Assembly (NCBI RefSeq): GCF_003201655.1
Contig: NZ_QJJU01000012.1
Span: forward strand, 62,001 to 126,000
Length of the DNA stretch: 64,000 nucleotides
Direction of reading: 5' to 3'
Source: Mycolicibacterium moriokaense
GTDB taxonomy: Bacteria; Actinomycetota; Actinomycetes; Mycobacteriales; Mycobacteriaceae
Part shown: positions 54,877-63,676 of the stretch, piece after piece
Layout of the letters: every line of letters begins with the position of its first letter
Numbering within the stretch: position 1 is the stretch's first letter
Translations under genes and position numbers: made by a program
The notes under the pieces: generated by a model
Databases searched by the model: none
Told to the model about the DNA's origin: nothing
What the model saw: the letters and a program-made list of their open reading frames with translations, nothing else

Positions 54877-56538
54877 ATGCCGCACGTAATCACCCAATCG
54901 TGCTGTAGCGACGGGTCCTGTGTCTTCGCCTGCCCGGTGAACTGCATCCACCCGTCACCGGACGAGCCGGGCTTCGCCACCGCCGAGATGCTCTACATCG
55001 ATCCGGCGGCGTGTGTCGACTGCGGCGCCTGCGTCTCGGCTTGCCCGGTCGGGGCGATCGTGCCCGAATCGCAGCTGGAACCGAGGCAGCTGCCGTTCGT
55101 CGAGCTGAACGCATCGTTCTATCCGAAGCGCGAGGGCAAGCTGCCGCCGACGTCCAAGCTGGCGCCGGTGATCGAGGCGCCGCATGTCGACGCACGCGCG
55201 GGTGGCCCACTGACGGTCGCGATCGTCGGGTCAGGACCCGCGGCCATGTACGCCGCCGACGAACTACTCACCCAGCGCGGCGTGCGGGTCAACGTCTTCG
55301 AACGGCTGCCAACCCCGTACGGGCTGGTGCGCGCCGGGGTAGCCCCCGACCACCAGAGCACCAAACGGGTGACGAAGCTGTTCGACAAAGTGACGCGGGT
55401 GCCTGGATTTACGTTCTACCTCAACGTCGAGGTGGGATCGGACCTGACCCACGACGAGCTGCTGGCCCACCACCACGCGGTGCTCTATGCCGTCGGCGCG
55501 CCCAACGACCGTCGTCTCGACATCGACGGAATGGGACTCCCGGGCACCGGCACTGCCACCGAGATCGTGGCTTGGATCAACGGTCACCCCGAATACACCA
55601 ATCTGCCAGTCGATTTGGGGTACGAGCGGGTGGTTATCGTCGGCAACGGCAATGTCGCTTTCGACGTCGGGCGCATCCTGACCGCCGACCCCGACGCGCT
55701 GGCCCGGACCGACATCTCCGACCACGCGCTGGCAGCGCTGCGTGATTCGAAGGTGACCGAGGTGGTGATCGCGGCCCGCCGCGGCCCCGCCGACTCGGCC
55801 TTCACGCTGCCAGAGTTGATCGGCCTGACGTCGACCTGCGATGTGGTGCTCGATGCCGCGGATCATGAACTGGTGCAGAGGGATCTGGCCAAGGCCTCTG
55901 ATCCGCTCACCCGCAACAAGCTGGAGATCTTGAGCAAGCTCGGCGATGCGTCGGTGCCTGCGATGCGGGCACGCATCCGGCTGGCGTATCAGCTGACGCC
56001 GAACCGCATTGTTGGTGAGAAGCGCGCCGAGGGTGTTGAGTTCACCGTGACCGGGACCGACGGGGTGCGCCAGCTGTCGGCCGGGCTGGTGTTGACCTCA
56101 ATTGGCTACCGCGGCAAGCCGATTCGCGGGCTGCCGTTCGATGAGGTGGCGGCGGTCGTGCCGAACGACGGTGGGCGTGTCGTCGAAGCGCCAGGCGCAT
56201 ACGTCGCAGGCTGGATCAAACGTGGCCCGACTGGCTTCATCGGAACTAATAAGTCGTGCGCGGCGCAGACAGTGCACAGCCTGGTCGCCGACTACAACGG
56301 CGGCCTGCTGAGCGATCCGGCCCACAAGCCGGCCGCCCTGGACAAACTGGTGCGCGGCCGTCAGCCCGCGATGGTCGACGTGGCGGGTTGGAAGGCCATC
56401 GACGCCGCAGAGATTGCGCGTGGCGGCGACGACCGCCCCCGCGACAAATTCACTACGACGGCCGAAATGCTGGCCGCGGCGGCAGCCGCGCCCCCGCCAC
56501 CGATGATCAAACGCCTGCTCGCGGGTTTGCGGCGGTAG
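54877..56538 (+). CDS. fprB: NADPH-ferredoxin reductase FprB (ferredoxin-fused)
   Basis: This 553-residue flavoprotein fuses an N-terminal ferredoxin (CCSDGSCVFACPVNC and CVDCGACVSACPVGAI, a 7Fe/8Fe type) with an adrenodoxin-reductase-like FAD/NADPH domain. The FAD motif is VGSGPAAMYAADELL at about residues 115-130, NADPH motif VIVGNGNVAFDVGRIL, and RGPTGFIGTNK near the C-terminus. It passes electrons from NADPH to ferredoxin and then to oxygenases, and the adjacent diiron oxygenase (4-base gap) is a natural partner. The ATG at 54877 fits homologues (Rv0886); an earlier frame lies inside the oxygenase. Confidence 0.94.
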   Translation: MPHVITQSCCSDGSCVFACPVNCIHPSPDEPGFATAEMLYIDPAACVDCGACVSACPVGAIVPESQLEPRQLPFVELNASFYPKREGKLPPTSKLAPVIEAPHVDARAGGPLTVAIVGSGPAAMYAADELLTQRGVRVNVFERLPTPYGLVRAGVAPDHQSTKRVTKLFDKVTRVPGFTFYLNVEVGSDLTHDELLAHHHAVLYAVGAPNDRRLDIDGMGLPGTGTATEIVAWINGHPEYTNLPVDLGYERVVIVGNGNVAFDVGRILTADPDALARTDISDHALAALRDSKVTEVVIAARRGPADSAFTLPELIGLTSTCDVVLDAADHELVQRDLAKASDPLTRNKLEILSKLGDASVPAMRARIRLAYQLTPNRIVGEKRAEGVEFTVTGTDGVRQLSAGLVLTSIGYRGKPIRGLPFDEVAAVVPNDGGRVVEAPGAYVAGWIKRGPTGFIGTNKSCAAQTVHSLVADYNGGLLSDPAHKPAALDKLVRGRQPAMVDVAGWKAIDAAEIARGGDDRPRDKFTTTAEMLAAAAAAPPPPMIKRLLAGLRR

Positions 56539-56592
56539 CTGACTTTTCAAAAACCCCGCGTCGCCAGTCAGGCGGGCGTATACGAAAGAGTC

Positions 56593-59286
56593 ATGCGCTC
56601 AGCAATGTACGTCGGCCGGGTGGGGACCTTGGCCGTTGTCCTGGGGGTCGGGGCTGCGGTGGCCACCGGATACGGACTACCGATGGCATTGGCAGACACT
56701 CCGTCGTCTCCGTCGTCGTCGGAGTCGCCGTCCTCGGAATCCCCATCGACGAAAGCGCCGGATTCGACGAACGCAGCCAAAGACACCACTACGACGCCGA
56801 CCGAACAGACAACGGGCTCAGAAACCACATCGACGTCGACGGGGTCGACGACAACACAAGCCCCGACCGGAGTCGTCGTGAGCACCGGCGGCGCCCATGC
56901 GAGTTCGTCGTCGAAGGAAGACGAGGAGACGACGGCTCCCACGAAAGACGCCACCCCGCCGACGGTCAAGCCTGCCGCGGAGTCCGGCAAGTCAGCGCAC
57001 GAAGCGACTGAGGAGGCCGGCACCAAAGCGCCACTAAGCAAGGTCGACGCCGTCGAGGTGAAGGTCGACGCCCATCCGCAGCCTGTCGCCAAATCAGCGT
57101 CGGAACCCGAGACCGCGGTCAGTTCCTTTGCGGTGCAGACGATGTCGTCCACCGCGCAGATGAGGACCGCCTCGGTGACGACAGCGGTGACGCCGCCGGC
57201 CGTTCCTTCCCTGAGGCCATGGCCGACCGCGTTCGATCCGGGCACCTTGGTGACCTACGTTGGCGGCCTGGTGTCCAGTGTCGTGAGCGCGGTGCTGAGC
57301 CCGTTCGCCGCCGGACTTCCTTCAGGGCCCGCCGATCCACCGACGTTGTGGACGCTGCTGGCGTGGGTGCGCCGCGAGTTGTTCAACGGCTCACCGAGCA
57401 TCACCCCGGTGGTCAACTCGCAGACAAACGGATTGGTCACCGGCAACATCGGTGCGGTCGACCCGGAGGGCGACCCGCTGACCTATACCGTCATCGGCAC
57501 GCCGCACAACGGCGGTACGGTCGAAATCGACCAGGCTGGCAACTTCACATATCGCCCGACGAACGCGATGGCCGCAGTCGGTGGGACCGATCAGTTCACG
57601 GTTGTGGTCAGCGACGAATCCGCTGGCCTGCATGTGCACGGACCGCTGGGGCTGCTGAAATTCGTGCCGATCCTTGGCAACTTCCTTAACCCAGGCGGCG
57701 GAGACGCAGTGGCGCAATCGATTACGGTCAAAGTCGACCCGGTGGCGGGCGTCGACCTGTCGTTCCCCGCAAGTTTCCACTGGGGCGTGGCAACTGCCGG
57801 TTTCCAGGCGGAAGGCGGCCCTGGCTCGCCGGTGGATCCCAACTCCGACTGGTACAAGTGGGTGCACGACCCGATCAATCAGCTGCTCGGACTGACCCAT
57901 GGTGTACCGGAGGACGGGCCGGGTACCTACGTCAGCTACAACAACGACGCGAACCTAGCTCAACACGAGCTCGGGATGAACACGTTCCGGATGAGCATCG
58001 AGTGGAGCCGTATCTTCCCGAATTCCACAGCGTCCGTTGATATCTCGGATGAAGGCGGCACTGTCAGCCAGGCCGACCTGAATGCGCTGGACGCGTTGGC
58101 GAATCCGGTCGAGGTCCAGCATTACCGCGACGTGTTCGCCTCTCTGCGCGCCCACAATCTGGAACCGTTGATCACGGTCAATCACTTCACATTGCCGTCC
58201 TGGGTCAGCGACCCGACCACGACGCGTGTGCTGGCCCAGCTCGGGTTGCCCGCGCCCGACGCGGGGTGGCTGTCGCCCGACACCCCTGCCGAATTCGAGA
58301 AGTACGCAGCATACGTCGCGTGGAAGTACGGCGACCAGGTCGACAACTGGACGGTGCTCAACGAGCCGGTGCCACCGGTGCTCACCGAGTTTCTCGCAAT
58401 CCCTGGCCTAGTGCCGAGCTGGCCGCCCGGCCTGATCCGGCCAGATCTGGCATCGACGTTCCTCGTCAACGAAGCCAAGGGCTATGTCGGGGCATACGAC
58501 GCGATACACAAGTGGGACAACGTCGTAGCGACGCCGGGCCAACCGAAGGCCTTCGTCGGCTTCGCCAACAACATGATCCCGGCCCGGCCTGCCAACCCGG
58601 TCAACCCGAACGACGTGGCGGCCGCCGACGCGTGGAACGCCTTCTACAACCGCTGGTTCCCGAACGCGGTGATCGACGGGTGGGTCGACGCCAACCTCGA
58701 CGGCATCCAGACCCCCGACGAGATCCACCCTGAGATGGCTAACAAGGTCGACTTCATGGGGGTGCAGTACTACGGGTCGCAACCGATGCAGGGCTTCGGC
58801 GTCGCGCCCATCCCCGGATTCCCGTGGCTGAAGGGCCTTCCGGTGCGGTGTGCGGCCTCCGAGCCGACGTGCAGCGACTTCAACCAGCCGACCGATCCCG
58901 GTGGCTTGCGCCAGGTCCTCGACATCGCGGCGTCCTACAAGCTGGCGGACGGGACGACGCAGGTGCCGATCTGGATCACCGAGAACGGTATCGCCGACGC
59001 GAATGACTCGAAGCGGCCGTCGTACATCGTCAACCACATAGCGGTGGTGCAGGACGAGATCGCTCACGGCATGGACATCCGCGGCTACACCTATTGGTCG
59101 TTCGTCGACAACCTCGAGTGGGCCAACGGCTATGACCTCGAGTTCGGTCTGTACGGGTCCGACCCGACGACGCCCGCGCTGGAACGCACGCCGAAGCCGG
59201 CCAGCATCGCCGCCATCAGCGGGATCACGAAGTCAAACTCGTTACCGCTGGCGCTGCTCGGTATGTACATCCCGAACGCGGTCTAG
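56593..59286 (+). CDS. Large secreted GH1 glycosidase with a VCBS/Ig-like domain
   Basis: This 897-residue exported protein has an N-terminal segment with a hydrophobic core (RVGTLAVVLGVGAAVATGYG) and cleavage near residue 34, then a Ser/Thr/Pro/Glu-rich low-complexity region to about 200. A short WTLLAWVRRELFN motif typical of mycobacterial large secreted proteins precedes a VCBS/cadherin-like Ig domain (about 265-370; VDPEGDPLTYTVIG and FTYRPT). The GH1 beta-glucosidase-like barrel runs from about 386 to the C-terminus: NTFRMSIEWSRIFPN, acid/base E591 in NWTVLNEP, nucleophile E797 in WITENG, and GYTYWSFVDNLEWANGY. The catalytic pair is intact, so it is probably active on a beta-glycoside, outside the cell. 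Confidence 0.9.
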   Translation: MRSAMYVGRVGTLAVVLGVGAAVATGYGLPMALADTPSSPSSSESPSSESPSTKAPDSTNAAKDTTTTPTEQTTGSETTSTSTGSTTTQAPTGVVVSTGGAHASSSSKEDEETTAPTKDATPPTVKPAAESGKSAHEATEEAGTKAPLSKVDAVEVKVDAHPQPVAKSASEPETAVSSFAVQTMSSTAQMRTASVTTAVTPPAVPSLRPWPTAFDPGTLVTYVGGLVSSVVSAVLSPFAAGLPSGPADPPTLWTLLAWVRRELFNGSPSITPVVNSQTNGLVTGNIGAVDPEGDPLTYTVIGTPHNGGTVEIDQAGNFTYRPTNAMAAVGGTDQFTVVVSDESAGLHVHGPLGLLKFVPILGNFLNPGGGDAVAQSITVKVDPVAGVDLSFPASFHWGVATAGFQAEGGPGSPVDPNSDWYKWVHDPINQLLGLTHGVPEDGPGTYVSYNNDANLAQHELGMNTFRMSIEWSRIFPNSTASVDISDEGGTVSQADLNALDALANPVEVQHYRDVFASLRAHNLEPLITVNHFTLPSWVSDPTTTRVLAQLGLPAPDAGWLSPDTPAEFEKYAAYVAWKYGDQVDNWTVLNEPVPPVLTEFLAIPGLVPSWPPGLIRPDLASTFLVNEAKGYVGAYDAIHKWDNVVATPGQPKAFVGFANNMIPARPANPVNPNDVAAADAWNAFYNRWFPNAVIDGWVDANLDGIQTPDEIHPEMANKVDFMGVQYYGSQPMQGFGVAPIPGFPWLKGLPVRCAASEPTCSDFNQPTDPGGLRQVLDIAASYKLADGTTQVPIWITENGIADANDSKRPSYIVNHIAVVQDEIAHGMDIRGYTYWSFVDNLEWANGYDLEFGLYGSDPTTPALERTPKPASIAAISGITKSNSLPLALLGMYIPNAV

Positions 59287-59293
59287 GTGGCCG

Positions 59294-59743
59294 TTAGCCC
59301 TGCTTCATCGCCTCCGCGATTTCCTCCATCGAGACCTCGCGCACCGGCTGTCCAAGTGACCAATGGTGGCCGAACGGGTCACGCACGACGCCGTAGCGGT
59401 CACCCCAGAACTGATCTTCCAGCGGCGCGACCACGGTGGCGCCGGCATCGAGGGCCTGCTGGAACCTCGCGTCGACGTCGGCGACGGTCTGGTGGATGGT
59501 GACCGGCGTGCCGCCGAGAGCGGTCGGTGTGGATGACTTTCCGTCGTTGTACTCGGGGAAGTCGTCGTTGAGCAGGACCGTCGACCCGTTGATCTGCAGC
59601 GCGGCGTGCACCAGCCTGCCGTCGGGCCCCGGAACCCGGCCCAGCTCAACGGCATTGAACGCCTTGACGTAGAAGTCGATCGCGGCGGCGGCGCCGTCTA
59701 CACACAGGTGCGGGGACAGGGAGGGTTGAATTTCGATTGCCAT
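59294..59743 (-). CDS. VOC family protein, Rv0887c-like
   Basis: This 149-residue glyoxalase-fold protein of the PhnB-like subgroup has SLSPHLCVDGAAAAIDFYVKAF, GRLVHAALQINGSTVLLND, and QTVADVDARFQQALDAGATVV followed by DRYGVVRDPFGHHWSL. No catalytic activity can be inferred; PhnB-like proteins often bind small ligands. I chose ATG 59743 (MAIEIQPSLS). It is convergent with the GH1 gene, with 7 bases between the two stop codons. Corresponds to Rv0887c. Confidence 0.88.
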   Translation of the reverse strand: MAIEIQPSLSPHLCVDGAAAAIDFYVKAFNAVELGRVPGPDGRLVHAALQINGSTVLLNDDFPEYNDGKSSTPTALGGTPVTIHQTVADVDARFQQALDAGATVVAPLEDQFWGDRYGVVRDPFGHHWSLGQPVREVSMEEIAEAMKQG

Positions 59744-59782
59744 GCGCCCATGCAACCACCCGCCACCGACAAGTCGGTGAAC

Positions 59783-60421
59783 TCAGACGATCGAGAACGG
59801 CGTCGGCAATCCGCCGCGGCCGGTCAGCGCCATCAGCACCGTCTCGCCGTCCCCCTCGGCGACCGCGATGCGCGCGGCCAACGCCGTCGCCTCCCCCAGC
59901 ACATCGGCAGGCAGCGGGAACGAAATATCAACGGCGCGAGCAATATCCAGCCCGTGTACCACCAGCTCGAACGTCCGCGTCGGCAAATAGCTGTGCAGTC
60001 GGATGCCGAGGCCGCCGATGACCGCGATCAGCGGGTTGCCCGCGTCGGAAAGCTCATCGAGCACCCGCTGTACCAGCCCGTCCACCGTCGCCGATGGGTC
60101 GTCGCCGAGATCCCTGCCTGCTTGTCTGCCGCGTTCGGTGATGTCGGCGGCGCCAAGCTTCGACGCGTACTCGCGGATCTGCGCGTAGTAGTCCTGCGGG
60201 CTGGTGACATCCTCCCGCTCTGTGGCGTGCCCAAGGTATGTGCTGACCGTGATGAGCGACCGCGACGCGTGGCCCACCAGTGCGCGCAGATCCCAGTCAC
60301 CAAGGCCCGGTGCGTCCCACCGATCCGCGGGGATGGCATGCACGAGAGCGGTGAAAGTGTGTGCGGCCGAAGCGAATGTTGCGACCGCGCCAGTAGTTTC
60401 GGGAGACTCGGGAGACACCAT
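59783..60421 (-). CDS. Mycothiol-dependent maleylpyruvate isomerase-like protein (DinB/MDMPI fold)
   Basis: This 212-residue protein of the TIGR03086/MDMPI family has a DinB-like four-helix bundle, with DLRALVGHASRSLITVSTYLG carrying a potential metal-binding His and the C-terminal TRTFELVVHGLDIARAV block with another. Such proteins may be mycothiol- or bacillithiol-dependent enzymes. The ATG at 60421 shares bases with the citA stop (TGATG), so it is coupled to citA. Substrate unknown. Confidence 0.84.
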   Translation of the reverse strand: MVSPESPETTGAVATFASAAHTFTALVHAIPADRWDAPGLGDWDLRALVGHASRSLITVSTYLGHATEREDVTSPQDYYAQIREYASKLGAADITERGRQAGRDLGDDPSATVDGLVQRVLDELSDAGNPLIAVIGGLGIRLHSYLPTRTFELVVHGLDIARAVDISFPLPADVLGEATALAARIAVAEGDGETVLMALTGRGGLPTPFSIV

Positions 60422-61551
60422 CACGACTTGGCGACTTGGTCCCAACCCTCGACGGATTCGGGGCTGCGCGGGGCGGGGCCGACGTAGATGGCTGACGGGC
60501 GGATCAACTTGCCGAGCCGCTTCTGTTCCAGGATGTGTGCGCTCCAGCCGGCCGTCCGCCCGCAGGTGAACATCGCGGGCATCATCTTGACCGGCACCTG
60601 CGCGAAGTCCAGGATGACCGCCGCCCAGAACTCGACGTTGGTTTCGATGGCCCGGTCGGGGCGGCGCTCTCGCAACTCGGCAAGTGCGGCCTGCTCGAGC
60701 GCGGCGGCCACCTCGTAGCGCGGCGCCTCCAGCCTTTTGGCGGTCGCCCGCAGCACCCGTGCACGGGGGTCCTCGGCGCGGTAGACGCGGTGACCGAAAC
60801 CCATCAGCTTCTCGTGACGATCCAGGATGCCCTTCACCACCGCGCGGGCGTCGCCGGTCTTCTCGGCTTCCTCGATCATCGGGATCACCCTGGCGGGGGC
60901 GCCACCGTGCAGCGGGCCGCTCATCGCGCCGATGGCGCCCGACATGGCCGCTGCGACATCCGCGCCGGTCGACGCGATCACCCGTGCAGTGAACGTCGAC
61001 GCGTTCATGCCGTGCTCGGCGGCGCTGACCCAGTAGGCGTCGATCGCCTCGACATGCTTGGGATCAGGATCGCCCTGCCAGCGCGTCATGAATCTCGATG
61101 TCACGGTGGAGCACTCGTCGATCATCCGCTGCGGGACCGCGGGCTGGTAGATCCCGCGCGCCGACTGCGCGACATACGACAACGCCATCACCGATGCGCG
61201 TGCGAGCTGATCGCGGGCCGTCTCGTCGTCGATGTCCAATAGCGGCGAGTAGCCCCAAATCGGGGCGAGCATGGGCAGCCCGGCCTGCACGTCGACCCGG
61301 ACGTCGCCGCTGTGGATCGGCAGCGGGAACGGCTCGGCAGGTGGCAGCCCGTGGCCGAACTTGCCGTCGACAAGCAGAGCCCACACATCACCGAAGGTGA
61401 CCTGCTGATTGACCAGATCCTCGATGTCGACACCGCGATATCGCAGCGCGCCACCGTCCTTGTCCGGTTCGGCGATCTCGGTTGTGAAGGCGACGACGCC
61501 CTCGAGCCCGGGTACGAAGTCCTCGGGTACCAGGGGGGACACGCTAGTCAT
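60421..61551 (-). CDS. citA: Citrate synthase 2 (CitA)
   Basis: This 376-residue citrate synthase condenses oxaloacetate and acetyl-CoA at entry to the TCA cycle. Visible residues are the GLHGGAPARVI-like region (read as GPLHGGAPARVIPM), the active-site GFGHRVYRAEDPRARVL, and VEFWAAVILDFAQVP with the catalytic Asp near the C-terminus. It is the shorter type-1 enzyme equivalent to Rv0889c CitA. It is divergent from pdxH; a palindrome at 61589-61607 lies between them. Confidence 0.94.
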   Translation of the reverse strand: MTSVSPLVPEDFVPGLEGVVAFTTEIAEPDKDGGALRYRGVDIEDLVNQQVTFGDVWALLVDGKFGHGLPPAEPFPLPIHSGDVRVDVQAGLPMLAPIWGYSPLLDIDDETARDQLARASVMALSYVAQSARGIYQPAVPQRMIDECSTVTSRFMTRWQGDPDPKHVEAIDAYWVSAAEHGMNASTFTARVIASTGADVAAAMSGAIGAMSGPLHGGAPARVIPMIEEAEKTGDARAVVKGILDRHEKLMGFGHRVYRAEDPRARVLRATAKRLEAPRYEVAAALEQAALAELRERRPDRAIETNVEFWAAVILDFAQVPVKMMPAMFTCGRTAGWSAHILEQKRLGKLIRPSAIYVGPAPRSPESVEGWDQVAKS

Positions 61552-61588
61552 GGGCCGATTCTTGCACTCGGGTCATCGGCGCTGTCTA

Positions 61589-61607
61589 CCGGTCGGTAAC
61601 CAACCGG
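61589..61607. promoter_or_regulatory. Near-perfect 19-bp palindrome between citA and pdxH
   Basis: CCGGTCGGT-A-ACCAACCGG has nine-base half-sites that match in all but one position. It lies 15 bases upstream of the pdxH -10 box and would cover the -35 region, so it could be a repressor or activator site for pdxH and perhaps citA. No known regulator consensus is matched. Confidence 0.5.
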
Positions 61608-61622
61608 CCAACACGCGGGGCG

Positions 61623-61628
61623 TAGCGT
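61623..61628 (+). promoter_or_regulatory. Leaderless-type -10 box (TAGCGT) of pdxH
   Basis: TAGCGT ends 7 bases before the GTG at 61636, without a ribosome binding site. Confidence 0.5.
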
Positions 61629-61635
61629 TTGTCGG

Positions 61636-62328
61636 GTGGCAACTCGCGATGACGAGCACCTGGCGAGAATGCGTGTCGAGTACGGATCTGTCGAGAAGGA
61701 CGGCAGCGGCGACCTTGACGCCGATTGGCTTGCCGACGGCTGGGTCGTGCTGCTGCGCAAGTGGTTAACCGACGCCGAACGAGCCGGTGTGGCCGAGCCA
61801 AACGCGATGGTCGTCGGCACGGTCGACGGCATGGGAAGGCCGGTCACCCGAACCGTGTTGTGCAAGAGCGTGGACGAAACCGGCATCTCGTTCTATACGA
61901 ACTACGACTCCGCCAAGGGCGAGGAATTGGCCGCGAGCCCGTACGCGTCGGCGACGTTCCCGTGGTTTCTGCTCGGCAGGCAGGTCCATGTCCGCGGCCC
62001 GGTGACCAAGGTCTCGGCCGCGGCGACCGTTGACTATTGGTCCAAGCGGCCGCGCGGCTCGCAGCTGGGCGCATGGGCGTCACATCAGTCAAAACCGATT
62101 GCCTCGCGTGCCGCGCTGCTGGAACAGTTGGCCGACGTGACGCAACGATTCGCCGATCACGAGGCGGTGCCGGTGCCGTCGAACTGGGGCGGATACCTGA
62201 TAGCGCCGGAGATCGTCGAGTTCTGGCAGGGCCGGGAGAACCGGGTACACAACAGGATTCGGGTGACATTCGGAGCCGCAGGGGCGGCGACATCAAGCAG
62301 CAGTCGCGTCGAACGTTTGCAACCGTAG
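61636..62328 (+). CDS. pdxH: Pyridoxine/pyridoxamine 5'-phosphate oxidase PdxH
   Basis: This 230-residue split-barrel FMN enzyme oxidises pyridoxine or pyridoxamine 5'-phosphate to PLP. Key segments are [36 protein letters not shown] (FMN), [17 protein letters not shown] (phosphate), and the C-terminal [13 protein letters not shown]. The GTG start is at 61636 (an internal ATG at 61669 would cut the N-terminus). The MFS gene follows after 2 bases. PLP supply fits the PLP enzymes dapC and serC in this window only in a general way. Confidence 0.94.
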   Translation: MATRDDEHLARMRVEYGSVEKDGSGDLDADWLADGWVVLLRKWLTDAERAGVAEPNAMVVGTVDGMGRPVTRTVLCKSVDETGISFYTNYDSAKGEELAASPYASATFPWFLLGRQVHVRGPVTKVSAAATVDYWSKRPRGSQLGAWASHQSKPIASRAALLEQLADVTQRFADHEAVPVPSNWGGYLIAPEIVEFWQGRENRVHNRIRVTFGAAGAATSSSSRVERLQP

Positions 62329-62330
62329 TA

Positions 62331-63608
62331 GTGCGGAAGTTCTTCGCCGACACCACACCGCTGCGAACACCGGACTTCCGGCGGTTGTGGCTGACCGGCA
62401 TCGTCACGGTCATCGGCGGCAATCTGACCATCTTCGCGGTGCCGGTGCAGCTGTACGCGCTCACGCAGAACTCCGCGTATGTCGGGCTTTCCGGGTTGTT
62501 CGCGCTGGTTCCGCTCGTGGTGTTCGGGCTCCTTGGCGGTGCGTGGGCCGACGCGATGGACCGACGACTGCTGCTGATCATCGCGTCCTGTGGGCTCGCA
62601 GTGGCCTCGGTGATGCTGTGGCTGCAGGCAGCATTGGCACTGAACAACGTCTGGGTGGTGCTGTGCCTGCTGTCGGTGCAGCAGGCGTTCTATGCGATCA
62701 ACAGCCCGACGCGGGCGGCGGCGATACCGCGCATGCTGCCGGGCGACCAGCTGGCCGCGGCCAACTCGCTGAACTTCACCGTGTTCCAGTTCGGCGCGAT
62801 CGTCGGGCCGCTGTTGGCCGGTGTGATGCTGCACTGGGTCGATCTGTCGACGCTCTACATGATCGACGCCATCACGTGCATCGTGCCGATCTGGGCCACG
62901 TTCCGCCTCGCGCCGATGCCGCCCACCAATGGCGGGCAGGGTGCCTCGGGGTATGGGTTTACCGCGGTGCTGGACGGCTTCCGCTACCTGGCGGGAAACC
63001 AGGTGGTGCTGATGTCGTTCGTTGTCGACCTGATCGCGATGATCCTCGGCATGCCCCGTGCACTGTTCCCGCAAATGGCGCACCAGAGCTTTGGAGGACC
63101 GGTCGAGGGCGGCCTGACGATTGCATTACTGGCCGCCGCGATGTCTGTAGGCGCCGTCGCGGGCGGGGTGTTCTCCGGCTGGTTTCACCGCATTCAGCGC
63201 CAGGGGTTGGCTGTGGTGATTTCCATCCTGGTCTGGGGCGGGGCCATGATCGGATTCGGCGTTGCGGGCGGTTTCGCTCACGGCCACACCGGGGCGTTGC
63301 TGTGGATTGCATTGGTGTTCTTGGCCATTGGCGGTGCGGCAGACATGGTGTCTGCGGCGTTTCGGTCGACGATTCTGCAACAGGTGGCCTCCGATGAGCT
63401 GCGCGGCCGGTTGCAGGGTGTGTTCACCGTCGTGGTGGCAGGCGGGCCGCGGTTGGCCGATGCGGTGCACGGCGCGGCCGCGGCGGCGGTGGGCACGACG
63501 GTCGCCGCGGCTGGGGGTGGCGTGCTCGTGGTGATCGGCGTGGTGATTGCCGCTATTGTGGTGCCTGCGTTCGTCCGCTACCGGGTGACCGAAGGCGACA
63601 AAGTATGA
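62331..63608 (+). CDS. MFS transporter (enterobactin-exporter-like family)
   Basis: This 425-residue major-facilitator protein has about 12 TM helices, starting DFRRLWLTGIVTVIGGNLT and continuing with the cytosolic loop GGAWADAMDRRLLL, GDQLAAANSLNFTVFQFGA and a mid-loop of about 25 residues (MPPTNGGQGASGYGF). The pattern resembles the EntS/MFS_3 exporters of siderophores or drugs; substrate unproven. The GTG at 62331 is 2 bases after the pdxH stop, so the two are cotranscribed, and a TetR gene on the same strand follows. Confidence 0.88.
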   Translation: MRKFFADTTPLRTPDFRRLWLTGIVTVIGGNLTIFAVPVQLYALTQNSAYVGLSGLFALVPLVVFGLLGGAWADAMDRRLLLIIASCGLAVASVMLWLQAALALNNVWVVLCLLSVQQAFYAINSPTRAAAIPRMLPGDQLAAANSLNFTVFQFGAIVGPLLAGVMLHWVDLSTLYMIDAITCIVPIWATFRLAPMPPTNGGQGASGYGFTAVLDGFRYLAGNQVVLMSFVVDLIAMILGMPRALFPQMAHQSFGGPVEGGLTIALLAAAMSVGAVAGGVFSGWFHRIQRQGLAVVISILVWGGAMIGFGVAGGFAHGHTGALLWIALVFLAIGGAADMVSAAFRSTILQQVASDELRGRLQGVFTVVVAGGPRLADAVHGAAAAAVGTTVAAAGGGVLVVIGVVIAAIVVPAFVRYRVTEGDKV

Positions 63609-63639
63609 GCACCGCCAAATGTCGGCCGTTGCCAGTTTC

Positions 63640-63670
63640 TAACGTAATTCATAGCTTTGCGCGTTAGCAT
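63640..63670 (+). promoter_or_regulatory. Putative operator and leaderless -10 box of the TetR gene
   Basis: CTAACG (63640-63645) and CGTTAG (63662-63667) form an inverted repeat with a 16-base spacer. The -10 box TAGCAT (63665-63670) overlaps the right arm and stands 6 bases before the GTG at 63677. The arrangement fits autoregulation by the encoded TetR protein. Confidence 0.45.
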
Positions 63671-63676
63671 CCGGAC

